DNA of 64,000 bases from Crocodylus rhombifer (lineage: Eukaryota > Chordata > Crocodylia > Crocodylidae): positions 31,257 through 95,256 of the forward strand of contig JAVSML010038971.1 of the NCBI GenBank assembly GCA_038503035.1, in the 5' to 3' direction. Below the pieces are notes generated by a model, which was not told the origin of the DNA, made no database searches, and saw only the letters and a list, made by a program, of their open reading frames with translations. Both the position numbers and the translations under genes were made by a program. Positions 34,301 to 46,130 of this stretch are shown here, piece by piece. Positions within the stretch are counted from its first letter, which is position 1. The number at the start of each line of letters is the position of its first letter.

Positions 34301-37300
34301 CAGCAAACTCTTTAAGTTGATTGTAAAAAAGGGGAGAGGGGTGAAGATACCGAGACTGGAGGCTGCGTATTGAACAGGATCTAATCTGCTTGATTCCACT
34401 CTTAGACCACCGCTACCCTGACCACGTGTACAGAAGAGGGCAGGCAGAGGGGTTGTAATGGGTTGAGGGGAAAATTGGGTCCTGAAAATGATGTTCTGCT
34501 AGGGAGCGTTGGCCAGCACTGCATGGATAGATCGCATCATTTTGAATTCACTGGGAGGAAGTAGCCAGGACAGGGATCTCTGCAGTAGAAGCAACCCAGT
34601 GAGCTTGGACTGAAGAGAATAAATGACTGACGTAGAATCATAAGGCTGAAAAGAATTCTAATAATTCTGTCAAATCTGGAAACCAGGTCCTAGGAAAATT
34701 ATGGACGAGAAAAACCTGGCCCATCAGGAGACAAACCACAGCCATCTGTCCTCCCCCTCGGACACATAACCCCTGCCTCAACTTTAGAGCTGTAAAAGAG
34801 GAAAGTAGTGTCTGCCTCTCCCAGGAGAAGCATTTCCCCCAGCTGTCAGAAACAAGCTCTTTGAGGAAGAAAAGACAGCCTCTTTCCTACACGATTATAA
34901 AAGATGATGTTGTCTTAACCCCAGCCTGGACATGCAAGAAGCAAGCGCACGTGCATTAAATTATTGCAAGAAAGGAAATAAGTGTTTGATGTGGCAAAAA
35001 ATATTCAGAATGTAAAGCATCATTCCCTCACTCTCTGAAGCTTTGTGGATGCTCTTGTTCAGGCCGTCTTTGGGACTTGAACCAAGGGTAAGGGAAGGAT
35101 GACAACCACCGTGAAATAGGTTGCAGTCTTTGTGACTGTGACTCGCTGCAGAGATCCCAACAAAGTTGATCCAGTGCAGAAGTGAAGACTGCTTTGGGTC
35201 TCCTCCATGTCTCCTTCTCAGAAGATGCAGAGGGCTGTGGCTGAAAGCCACATTGGCAACAATGGGGCGTGGCAGCAAAGGCTTTTCTAGGACACAACCC
35301 ACGTTGCATTCAAGTTAACTCTCAAAACCTTTCCTTTGTTGGGCTACCTTGGCAGGAAGCTCCATTTGAGAAACCTCTTTGATGTTATATGCACCTCTCA
35401 TTCCCTGTTACTGGTAACTTTGTCATAGGATGGGTGATCTCACTCAGGAGGCAACCGACTGTATTATAAGAACAAGAATGGAGTTATTAAGTTATCTCTG
35501 GACTGATACAAAAGAAATTGGAGGCGACTGCTCTGAGCATCTAGAGACGTGTGAAGAATCATCAGAGTACAAATGTGAGCAATAGGCCAGAAGAGGGGTG
35601 ACACCTGAAAACCAGTCGGGTTGCTGATGTGTGTGTACCTTTGTGCTTCCTGAATCCCAGAACTGCTGTACGTTGGATGGGAATTAATGCGGTCTTCACA
35701 CATCTTTGACATTTCTTGGTTTCCAAGAACAGCACTGGACTGATCAGACTGAGCAGCACTGGGTAAAAGGAGACTCCATCCATATCGTCTGTACTAGTCA
35801 ATGCAATGGGGTATGCTAGAGGAGAAGATATGAATGGAGAGGTGCTTCATCTGCAGAAGTCATTCACCCCTGGCCTGAAGCTCCAGAGGGGAAGGGTTCT
35901 CTCCCCACAATCCTTTGGTGCATGCGGACAAAGGAAGCATACATTTTTCACACGGGAGTCTTTTACTTAAAATGGGTTGGGCAGTGGAACAGAACTTGCG
36001 GCATCCCTTTCTCCTCCTCGTCTGACCACATCGCACTGCAGAAAGGACCTCGCTATGAGATCTCGTTACAAGGCAAAGAGTGGTCTTCACTGATGCCCTA
36101 AAAGACGCTTGAGTAACTGATCCCAGAAATTGTTGCTTACGGACTTCATAAGCCAGGGGTGGCTAGTTTCAAGAAGAACCCTCTAGCTAGTCAAACCCAG
36201 CCCCCCGATGCTGCCAACAACACCTGTCAGCCGGGTTATTTTCTTCAAATCTTCAGTCTACCCTATTTTGGAGGCATAAATCATATTTATTATGTTCTTG
36301 TTAAAGGTACAGATGATAGGTTTGAGAATGTGTGTTTTCATGTAATCAGATAGGCCAAAGAAACCAATTTAAACCTCCCTTGATATTTCTTTAAGAGCTC
36401 CAAATTCTTGGTTAATAAGAATGAATGTAACATTTAAGGGGAATCTAATTAGACCCTTCCCTGCCCCCCCCACAAAGCAGTATTATTTCACATTATGTTT
36501 TCAACCGTGTCAGCACTCAGAATGAATGGCTCTGAACTGTGAAATTATATGGAGCATTTTTCATGTCACTGACTAAACAATATTGCAGTCCTTCTTGAGA
36601 AATACAACAATGGGATGTATCAGTCGCAAGTTCTGTGCATAGTGGAAGGTAGATACTGATAATAATTCACTTTGTCATTACTTATATTATGCTGGTTTTG
36701 GAACAGGAAGACAGGCCTCTGGAAGAGGTGGAGATTTTCTTGACTGTTAGGGATTTGCATATCATATGTAAGGATACTGTGTGAAGTGGCTGGGCCTCTG
36801 GGGAATGAGTGGGTAACACTTCGTATTCCTTTGAATTGGGGAGATCCCCTGAGAGAGATTATTAGTATAAAATTCTAAAATACTTTCATTTGCTCTGAAG
36901 GAAATGCCTTTGTGTGACAGTGAGTATAGAAGATAATACACATGGCCACTGTTACCATGTAAGCAAAGGCAAGGCTGTAGTTGTAAAACACAAACCCGGA
37001 ATACAAGTTTGCTGTAGGAACTTGCATATCAAATTAAACTAGTGATCCAATCCAGAATGTTATCACCAGCTGTGTCCAGAGAAAAGCAGTAGCAGTATTA
37101 TGATCCTTATTATTAGTACTATTCCTTCCTCTGACAAGAGCAGCTATTTTCATGGTATTTGTGTCCAAGAGGAAAAATGTCAGAATTTTTTCCATATGTT
37201 TCTCCTGGTTTAAAGGACAAAGTTGTTCAGGTGATGTGCATGTACTTCAGAGACAGGTGGGCTCACTCACTCCTAGCACCCATGAGATCACCAGTGAAAT

Positions 37301-37306
37301 CTTGGG
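28385..37306. other. Long intronic stretch, mostly single-copy
   Basis: About 9 kb with almost no recognisable repeats. 31900-32480 and 33100-33420 are AT-rich, complex and repeat-free, and are the best candidates here for conserved non-coding elements. 34632-34690 (gtagaatcataaggctgaaa) resembles a very old CR1 tip on the - strand, at low confidence. No exon was recognised. Confidence 0.45.
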
Positions 37307-38007
37307 TTAGGGACAGAAGTTACATGTAAACTGGTTTAAGTCATTAGAATTTGGTTTAAACCGGTAAGAGAACTGAAGTTCAGTGCACATAAACCAGATT
37401 CAAAATGGCTGAAACTGGTTTAGGGTAAACCTGGTTGAATGTAGTATCAGACTTAACTGATTTGGGTCAAACCAGTTTATGAAACTTCTGTCCCAGACCC
37501 TTTCCTGTTTTAAGTTAAATCAGAGTCCCCCCCACAATCCCAGCATGCTTTCTAGCCCTGGGCTGGGTTGAGCTGTGCTGTACTTTCTGCGCCAGCAGAG
37601 AAGGGGAGGGGGGGAGAGGCCAGGGCCCAGAAGCCAGGGAGGACGGGTTAAACACTTCTTCCCCTGACTAAACCCTCCTTCCCTTGAGTACAGAGGTGCC
37701 CTGTTAAACTTACTGAAAGTTACTGCTGGCTGCAACTGTGGACTACAAATCCCAGAGGCACCTGGACGCAGGAAGAAGAAGTGATAAGCAATCCTGCAGA
37801 GTCCTGCTGCTGTGATTGTGGACTGCAAATCCCAGAGACCTTGGGGGGCAGCAGGAAGAGGAAATGAACACACAGACCATGCTGGCTATGTGCCAGACAG
37901 CCATGCTGTAGTGTCCCCTGGTTACTCAATGTTATCTCTACATTTTAGACTAACTTGCAAAGGCTGAATTGATTCAGCCTCAGGCTTTTTGACTGTCTGT
38001 ACTCAGC
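37307..38007. mobile_element. CTAGGGACA-TIR element, about 700-bp copy
   Basis: The left end is ttagggacagaagttacatg and the right end is ctttttgactgtctgtactc. The subterminal left part has repeated aaaccggt/aaactggttta motifs. The interior has the 'ggactgcaaatcccagag' segment twice (about 37738 and 37826). No transposase remnant is visible. The superfamily is unknown. Confidence 0.65.
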
Positions 38008-39404
38008 CTTGATGGCACTGGAGACAATGGCATAATCTTCATTGAATTTAGTGGGGCCAGAATCTCACTCTAGCTGGGTCATATTGACCCTTTCCCAAAT
38101 TCAGGTCCTCCATGATGCTGTATATATTGCTGTAGTGACTTGTGTTGCAGCTCATGTTCAGGCACAAGTCTGTGCATTTCTAGGAATTAAATCAAAATCA
38201 CACATGGCTATTCTTAGAATAGAATTTAAGTTCAGTAAGGAAATTGTCAGAAGAATTTAGTACTCATTTTTCATGAAATGGAGCCCTGTAATTTTGCCAT
38301 AATAGAAAAAATCTTGTGGAGTTCAATTGGAATTTTTCTATTAACTTAGCAATAAGGAGTCCAGTTTCTGCAAAATGGTTTGTGAGTAAAGGTAAAATTA
38401 CATACTTTGTTTAGTGGCAGATAAGTCTGTAGTTTCATGATTAGTTCAAACGTAAATCATCGATAGATTGAGTTGGCTTTATGACCAATATATTCTGTAC
38501 TCAGGTACACAGAAGTGTGCATACGTACTCTGCATCTATACAGATCATTAGTATCCATGTAATACAGTGATGGCAGATGCATAGGATGATGGTATTTATC
38601 ATGCAGCTGCCCTCTAGCCACTAATCCATCTTTCCCTGACTTATTTTACCATTCCGACCCCTTAAGCAATTTAAATTTCAAACATTTACTTTTTTTTCTT
38701 TTTTAAAATAAACCTGTCAGAAAAATGCTACCTGCCTAAGGCTCAGCTTAGGTGAGATTCAGCCCTGGGCCACTGACTGCTTAGCTTTTTTTCATATACA
38801 CAAAAAAAAATGCAGCTTTAAAGTCTCTTATCTCGCAACCCTGCAGGGGTATAAACAGAAACTTTGTACTGCTGAAACAGGAGATTTCCAGCTTCACAAT
38901 GGGACATGCAGCACTTGCTTTTGGCTGTAGGAGGATCTGAGTTAACAAGCTTTCAAACAAATCTTAAAGTCTAAAAAAGCGAGTAGTTTTTAAAGGCTTC
39001 CATAGCACCCTCTGAGATGGGTAAAGTTAGAGATGCACTTGTGGTAACCAGGAAGTTTGGCTGTATAGATGGAGCAAGATATAGAGAAAGAAAGTCTAAA
39101 TAAAATTGTTAAAACTGTTAACATTCCTAAAATAGGTTTTATGTCACAGCTGAGGCAGCTCAAATTCAGCCAAGTTATAAGGCCCTGAAAATTGGAGTGT
39201 GTACATGCTCAGGGACCATTCTTGGAAGATTCTAGTTGCACTGAGCATGCTCTGTCCCTATGTAGTTTCTGTGTTTCACAGGGACTTCACAAGCACCAAC
39301 GTCACACATCGACTGAGCATGCTCCATCACGAGTCCAGGACTCCTTTTGCATTTGCTATTCCTGGCTGCTCGGGGTCACTGTGGAACCAGATACCAGGAT
39401 GCTG
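38008..39404. other. Intronic single-copy DNA
   Basis: A-rich and T-rich patches near 38690-38710 and 38800-38810. No feature was recognised. Confidence 0.5.
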
Positions 39405-40510
39405 GGTTTTTGGTTGTAGCCTTGTTGGTCTAAGGACATAGGCAGTAGGACTGTGTGAAGCTTTGGGTGGTGATTTGATTTGGAGGAGATTCGGCCCTAT
39501 TTGGTGGCCAAATCTCTGAATCCAAATCTAATCAGGGGACCAGTTTAAAGGTCCAAATCAATTCAAAGCTCTCCAAATCTTTGGAAAAGATTCAGAGAGT
39601 TTTGATGATTCGGGCAGTCCAGGGAGCTGCAGCTGGACTCTGAGCTGGTAAGTACTAGAGGTGGGGGATGGGGAGCTGGGGGAGGGAACCATTGGGGGGA
39701 CCTCTGCCAGCATTCCCCATCCCAGCACCCTCCATGGCTGCCCTGCTTGCCCCAGCTCCCAGCCCTTTAAAGAAAAGCCCTGGTGCTCACTGTGTGCTGC
39801 TGTGTGGGGGAATAATCCCTGCTGCCTCCCACTACCCCATGCTGCATGAGGGGCTCTGCCACAAGCCCTCCAACCCCCCTACTCCCCCAGATGTAACATG
39901 GGTGCCCCCCCAGGCCAGTTCCAGCCCTTTAAGAAAAACAAAAACAAAAACGGAGAAAAGCCCTTGGACCAATGCTTCTGCAGTGGCCTTGGGGCTTTGT
40001 GGGTCTCGTGTAGAACCTCCCCATGCAGTTCAGGGCAGTGGGGATTGCCCCCTCCCAGCAGGCACAATGAGTCCTGGGCTTTTCTTGAGGTTTTTTTTTT
40101 GTCTTAAAGGGCCAGAGCTGGCCCAGGTGGGCCACCCATAGTGGTGCTGGGGGAGTGAGAGTCAGGGGGCTCATGCAGAGCCCCCCCCCATGCAGTGTGG
40201 GGCAGTGGGAGGCAGCAGGGATTCCCTCCCCACCACCCAGCAGCACCTAGTGAGTCAGGGCTTTTTTTCCCCAAAGAGCCAGGAGCTAGGTCTGGGGGGG
40301 GATGAGCCAATCACTGACCCTCAAATTGGCCGAGTCTGAATCTGAAATGAATACTAGCTGCTTCACACAGGACTAATAGGCAGGCAGAGTTCTTTGGGTA
40401 GATGTGATATCTTTTATTAGACCAACTGAGTAGTTGGAAAAATCTATTTGCGAGCTTTTAGCTGCAATCACCCTTCAGATACCAGGATAGGAGATGTGCA
40501 GATAGTATCA
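39405..40510. repeat. Dispersed amniote repeat interrupted by a hAT-like element
   Basis: The left fragment gtagccttgttggtctaagg (39416-39445) and the right fragment ttttattagaccaactgagt (40376 onward) read as one repeat once 39446-40375 plus one target duplication is removed. The 'tagccgtgttggtcta...' wording is a common dispersed repeat of reptile genomes, possibly Penelope-like; the class is uncertain. The right boundary is approximate. Confidence 0.55.
39446..40375. mobile_element. TAGGGCTGTGC hAT-like foldback element, copy 3
   Basis: The ends are taggactgtgtgaagc and gcttcacacaggacta. The 8-bp flanks ataggcag at 39438-39445 and 40376-40383 are a perfect duplication, which supports hAT. 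A GC-rich core contains related segments in both orientations (about 39770-39850 inverted relative to 40190-40270, with a direct relative at 40020-40090). The open frames of 100-157 codons on both strands come from this low-complexity GC-rich core. Confidence 0.75.
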
Positions 40511-40890
40511 CAGTTCCAGCTGTTAGTGCCCAAGGAAGAAAGGAAACAGCGTCACTCAAATGTAGAGCCAGGCACAGGAGTAGGAGCTGCCAGGGGGGTG
40601 GTTTGTAGCTGAGTGAAACAGGGACAGACCCAGAGGTGCAACAGGATCAGACAAGAGGATGGGGATAGTAGTCAGCTGGTCATTTATACCCACAGGCGGG
40701 TTGGTGGGTTTTCTAGATTCTATCAGCATTCATCGCAAATCCAGTCCCAGCAGGAAAATGTCCCTCCTGCTTGTACTCTGAACAGAAAAAAGTATACAGC
40801 CTGTACGAATTTCAGGCAACTACTATTTCTTGACTAGCTCAGCCTTTTGACTAGCTCAGCTCACTTAACTGACTAATGAAGTGAGGGAAC
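40511..40890. other. Intronic DNA, probably repeat-derived
   Basis: May continue the interrupted repeat to its left. No defined ends or genes. Confidence 0.3.
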
Positions 40891-41345
40891 TAGCCGTATT
40901 AATCCGAAGTTAGCCTGGAAAAACGTAGGCTCAGGAGTGATCTGATGGCCACCTATAAGTTTATCAGGGGTGGCCGTCAGTATCTGGGGAAATGTTTGTT
41001 CACCAGAGCGCCCCAAGCGATGACAAAGTCAAGCAGTCATAAACTCCTGCAAGACCATTTCAGGCTGGACATAAGGAAGAATTTCTTTACTGTCCGAGCC
41101 CCCAAGGTCTGGAACAGCCTGCCATTGGAGGTGGTTCAAGCACCTACATTGAACACCTTCAAGAGTAAATTGGATGCTTATCTTGCTGGGATCCTATGAC
41201 CCCAGCTGACTTTCTACCCATCGGGCGGGGGGCTGGACTCGATGATCTTCCGAGGTCCCTTCCAGCCCTAATGTCTCTGTGAAATCTGTGAAGTTAAGCA
41301 GAAGGGCAGTGTGACATCTTATAGACAAACTCCTTCAGAAAACCA
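40891..41345. repeat. Second copy of the 'tagccgt' dispersed repeat, interrupted by CR1
   Basis: tagccgtattaatccgaagt at 40891-40910 continues as aagttaagcagaagggcagt from 41291 once the CR1 at 40913-41289 is removed. The continuation includes atcttatagacaaactcctt, typical of the same repeat family. Confidence 0.55.
40913..41289 (+). mobile_element. CR1 LINE 3' end
   Basis: Encodes the CR1 C-terminal block (LMATYKFIRGG, then HFRLDIRKNFFTVRAPKVWN) and the 3' tip (tggactcgatgatcttccga to tctctgtgaaatctgtg). It is a different subfamily from the 47-50 kb copies. gaagtta occurs at both edges (40906-40912 and 41290-41296) and may be a target duplication. Confidence 0.88.
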
Positions 41346-42490
41346 GGTAGTCTTACCAAGTGCTGCACTGCTCTGCCAAGTTGTTTAATACACTCCTAGA
41401 AGGCACTTGGTCCTGTGGTGATGATTGCAGTATGAGATTGTATATAGAATAAAACAGAATTATAGGCACTGCATCAGACACAGGCTATCTCTATCCTTAA
41501 ATGCACATAGTACTTAATCTAACAAAGAAGATACTTTGTAATCCCTAGAGGGGTATTAGTGGGAAGTGTTCAGCACCCACTCACTTTTCAAGAAATAAAG
41601 GATCATTTTCTTTGTTAAAACTATCCCTTTCTTTTCTTTTCCCTTTGAAAACCACGTTTTTGTGTTGTTCAATGCCTGTGTATTACAGCTGTGAAATATA
41701 CAAAGGACCGTTCCCTCAATCACATCATACTTTTGAGATTTGCCCCATTACCCATCAGAATAGCGAATAAAAATTAAATTCTATTAATATTCTTCTCTAT
41801 TGATATTTTGACGTTCAGGGCAAAATTCATTTTCTACCTGAATCCAGTAAGATGATGGATGTTACTCCGAATTTATACCATAGTAACTCAGTGGAAGAAT
41901 CTGGCCTTTTACTGTTTTTGTTCAGCTTGCGAGAAGCAGTATTTCATTTTCCTACAGCCCCCAAAGGCACAGGAGAAAGAGGAAAAAACAAAAACATTTC
42001 AGCCCAGCAACCAATAACAAATGTAACAAGCCAGGCTTGATGACATTATAAATAAAACAGCTAAAACATATTTACACAACCTTGAAGGTGATAAGAGCCA
42101 GTCAGGTAGGAAGTAAGAGCATGGAGTGTAGTGAGTGTTTGGATGCTTTGAGTATATAGGAATCTGAATCATCCAGATCAGAAAAGGTAAATCACATTTT
42201 CCTTTCCCATTTTCATGGCCTTTAAAGGTAATGAATTAAACAAAGATAGACAGCTGGTCTAAAGCAAGAGGAGAGATATGGCATCAGGATGTTTACAGGA
42301 TTGAGCATAGAGATCTAGTGCAGTTGTCATGTGTTGCTTACGGGGGGGGGCGGGGGTTGGTATGCCTGTTAGAATGGACTCCGTCAACTAAGCCTCTGAA
42401 AGGATTGTGCCCTTTTCCACAAGAAGTAAATGGTTGTTTAAAACAAATATTGAGGTTTATAATCACAGGCAGAGGGAGAAAAAGTTATTT
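41346..42490. other. Intronic single-copy DNA
   Basis: No feature was recognised apart from a G run at about 42341-42348. Confidence 0.45.
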
Positions 42491-43326
42491 GGGGGGGGCG
42501 CTAAGCATGTGCATTTATGCGTGCGTGTGCCCCCCCCGGGCAGGTAAGTCTATGGGGGGAGGGGAGAGGGCTGGTGGGGGCAGATTGAGGTCTAGCGGTG
42601 AGGGACAGGGTGGGGCACAGGCAGGGGCTGGAGTAGTGGGTCCTACCGTCGCCCTGCTCCCTCACCACTGGAGACTCGATCTGCCCCCCTCACGGCAGTG
42701 GGGGAGGGAATGGGGCTGGAGCAGGGGCAGGCCCTGTACAGCCAGGGTGGGGCATGGGATGCAGCCATGAGTGGCTTGTCTGGGGGGCTCCCGGCATGGG
42801 GAGGGGGTGGCAGGTCCCTCCCTGCACACGCCCTGGGAGGCACAGGGGCTGCGTCCCTGGGATCTGCGCTTGGGATGAGGGCAGGCTGTGGACTGGGGCT
42901 TGGCTCTTCTCGGTGGGGGGTTGGCTGTGTTGTGCTTGGGATGGGTGGTGCTGGCGCTGGGAAGAAGGGGTTGGGGAGGCTGTGGCAAATTTTGGGGTGG
43001 CTGCAGCCCCCCCATAACCTCTCCTTCCAGTGCCACAGCCACCCACCCTAAGCACAGTGCAGCACAGCACAGCCCCAGCCCTCCCTTGCCCCACACAGAT
43101 CTGGGTCACATGCCCCCATGCCTTGGGTGCGCGTAGCAGCAGGAGCCATGCCCCCAGACACACCGCTCATAGCTCAATCCTGTGCCCCACCCTGGCTGTG
43201 AAGTGCCTGCACCAGCCCTAGCCCCACTTCACCACTCCCCACCCCTGCTTCAGCTGCCAGGATCCCGTGGCCCGGCTGCCTTGCAGCCCTTCCGTGTTTG
43301 GGGCAGCTAATCCCCGTTAGCCCCCA
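42491..43326. mobile_element. GC-rich foldback element (unclassified)
   Basis: The left half is strongly G-rich and the right half strongly C-rich, and the halves are partial reverse complements about a centre near 43000. Examples are cagccagggtggggca (42734) against tgccccaccctggctg (43183), and gtgcttgggatgggtgg (42935) against ccacccaccctaagcac (43038). Outer ends ggggggggcgctaagc and gctaatccccgttagccccc are a loose inverted pair. Frames of 100-157 codons occur on both strands with no known domain; they follow from the composition. Confidence 0.5.
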
Positions 43327-44614
43327 CTCTTCCACTGCCTAGGTTTCTAATGCACAAGAACTGTCTGCCAGGCATTGTGCAGTACTCCCACACTGGTACC
43401 CATAGAGAACCAAAAGATTTGTTCTCATTTATGAACAGTCCCTATCATTTTTCTGTTATTTTACAATCAGATTGCAGTGTGAGGTGTTTCTGGAGCCGTA
43501 TGTTTTCATATGCCTTACAGAATACTCTACTGAATTTGTCACCTGCTCTCTTCTTTGTTACTGCAAGCTAAAAGGATAGAAAGGTTTTTTATATAATTAT
43601 TTAGGGTCACTTAACCTGGACATATATCAAGATGGCCTTTTTCACCTTCCCCTCACCCCCCATTTTTTAATTCATGTAATTGCAATTCATTCACAAAAAA
43701 TCTTGTGGAGAAAGAGCTAGTGGGAATGTCACTGCTAAACATAAAAAACAATTAAACAAACAGAGCAACATCCCCATCTTAATTACTGGCATAATGTCAG
43801 TCTCTCATATTTTCAGGAGTTGGTATGCAAGTGAACCCATTTCTATGGAAACAATCTTATTAATTTGCTGGCTGTCCACTGATTCATGAAGCACTTTGAG
43901 AATTGCCAACTCCTCTGGATAAGCCCAGCCATTAATCAAAGACCAGAACACTTAATGCACACCTTTCCTGTAGTATAGACCCTAAATCCACATTATCACA
44001 TTCATGTGTTGAAACAAAATCACGGTTGAGAATTGACACATTGATGACAACAAATTCAGTATCGGGGCATGGTTTTCATTGGAACATCCAAGTGCTGCTT
44101 TCTAGGGCTAGTTCCAGGAGAAGATAGACTCCATCGACTATGCATGTAGATGATATAATTTCCCCGCATAAATCCAGGTTGGAGAAATGGGTGTTATGCA
44201 TGCAACACTCACCTCCTTCATATGTGCATACGCTTTTGCTAGAAATAAACTGGCCGCTAGAGAAGTGAAAGGCAGGATCTCTGTGGATAAAATAACACAC
44301 TCCACCCCTTACTTCCTGCCGATGCACTAAAAAGTGGTGATTCCAAACTTCCCATTTCCCATCTTTACTTCTCGTAGGAGCTAAAAGTCTGAACAAGTAC
44401 TCCTCTTAGACTTCGGGAAAGTATGGATACCAAATTGGAAGTCTGTTACACTGGCCCGTGACTATTAAATATACGCATATGTGTAAAAATGCCATAAAGC
44501 TTATTGGCACAATTGGGAAACTATTCAGAAAGGTAACATGAGAGGCAAAAAGTACATTAATAATATATCACATGTAAGTTTTTCTATTCTTACAGTGAGC
44601 AGAAGCTGATCCAG
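43327..44614. other. Intronic single-copy DNA
   Basis: AT-rich. No feature was recognised. Confidence 0.5.
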
Positions 44615-45007
44615 TAGGGCTGTGCGAAGCTTCAGTCCCTGATTTGATTCAGCGGGGATTTGGCCCAATTTGGTGGCTAAATCTCCGAATCTGAAGTGAA
44701 TCAGGAGACCCTTTAATCTCTCCAAATTGAATCGGAACCCTCTGAATTGATTCGGAAAGATTCGGCAATTTGGGTATAGACACAGCTATAAATGTTTTTT
44801 CTACATATCTCAAGGTCCCAGGCAGCTTGTGAAAGCTGCAGTGGTGAGGCGGATGGAGCATCCCGCAGGAGTGCAAGGGCCCCCCAGCGTGCTTGGCAGC
44901 ACAACCAGAAGTGGACCAGAAGCACTTCCGGTCCACCTCTGGGTCCACTGGGGAGCGCGCTGGGGGCACCCCCATGCCTCCCTGGCTTGGTGACTGGGTC
45001 TGGGGGC

Positions 45008-45761
45008 CAATGTTCCCTCTAAGGTGTAGTGATTAGTGAGCACACCACTTCAGTCCGTGTGCTCACTGCTTCTGTCTGTGAGCACACCACTTCAATCCTG
45101 CCTCCCCCTTTTGGCATGCATCACTTCAGAAGCCAGAGGTACCTGAGGGGCACCCTGCATAGAGCCCTATAAGGGTCAGGGACCCTGGGACCCCAGGGGA
45201 CTGGGATGGATGGAGAGGAGCCTTGCCTGGGCCAGGGAGCCCAGGGGACTGGGATGACATGTGGAACAAGGCCAGGGCCCTGAAGCCTGAAGGGGCTGGG
45301 GTGTGGGGCAGTTCCCTGGAGCTGACGCAGCCCACACTAGCCCCCGGCCCCCACCCCTGCCTCACCTCAGTGAGCTAGGAGGCACATGGCATCGGGGCTG
45401 GGGAGTGGAGCAGTTCCCCAGTGCCAGCCCTGAGCCCCATCCCCTGCCCACACCTTGCCTCTCCTTGGGGAGTGAGGAGGCACATAGCATCGGGGCTGGG
45501 GAGTGGAGCAGTTCCCCAGTGCCAGCCCCAAGCCCCATGCCCTATCCCCACCTCACCTTGGGGAGCAAGGAGGCACGCTGCCCCTGCCTCACCTCAGGGA
45601 GGAGCCACTGTCTGAGCTTACCTCTGGTAAGTGTCCCATCCTGGCCCCGGTGCCTCCACCGCGCTCTGTGGCCAGCTCCTCTCTGGGTAGGTGCGCGGCA
45701 TTAATAAGTTAGTGCACAGCAAGATTTTAAATCGTGCGCGTGCGCACACCTAGGAGGGGAC
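45008..45761. mobile_element. Candidate second transposon nested in copy 4
   Basis: The left end caatgttccctctaagg is a common DNA-transposon terminus. The right end cacacctaggaggggacc is a diverged mirror of it. Purine-pyrimidine alternating gtgcgcgtgcgcacac lies next to the right end. The interruption point corresponds to continuous sequence in copy 2. The target duplication is ambiguous because of G runs. Confidence 0.45.
45340..45600. repeat. About 95-98-bp tandem repeat, 2-3 units
   Basis: ggcacatggcatcggggctg at 45381 recurs as ggcacatagcatcggggctg at 45479 (98 bp). A third, partial unit begins at 45572. It lies inside the nested segment. Confidence 0.8.
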
Positions 45762-46130
45762 CTTGCTGGGGCGGTACCCGGAGTCCCCCTGCAGCAGATT
45801 GCCGAGCTGGGGGGCACGGGGGACCCCTCTGTGCACTTCCAGGTTTGCTGCCGAGCACGTGGGGCCCCTGCTGCACTCCTGTGGGAGGCTCCATCCGCCC
45901 CAGCGTCTCAGCATTCATGAGCCACGCCTGGTACCTCGAGGTATGTAAAAAAAAACATTTAAAGCTGTGTCTGTTGCTGAATCGCTGATTCTCCAAATCA
46001 GCACTGAATCTTCAGATTCGGCCAAATCAAATCTGGAACAGTGATCTGAATCAACTAATCAAATTACTGTCCCCAATTTGGGCCAAATCTGAATAAAAAA
46101 CAACCCATTTCGCACACAGCTCTTATCCAG

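Larger units (their letters stand above)
44615..46122. mobile_element. TAGGGCTGTGC hAT-like foldback element, copy 4
   Basis: It begins tagggctgtgcgaagc and ends ttcgcacacagctc. Flanks tgatccag (44607-44614) and ttatccag (46123-46130) match at 7 of 8. Subterminal gattcggcc/ggccaaatc motifs and the mirrored aagtggaccagaagcacttc blocks match copies 1 and 2. It is twice the length of copy 2 because another repetitive segment (45008-45761) sits inside it. Confidence 0.7.

Noticed and set aside
42318..43163. Several 100-157 codon frames on both strands
   Set aside because: Composition-driven by G-rich and C-rich low-complexity sequence (Gly/Trp/Pro-rich translations); no domain.
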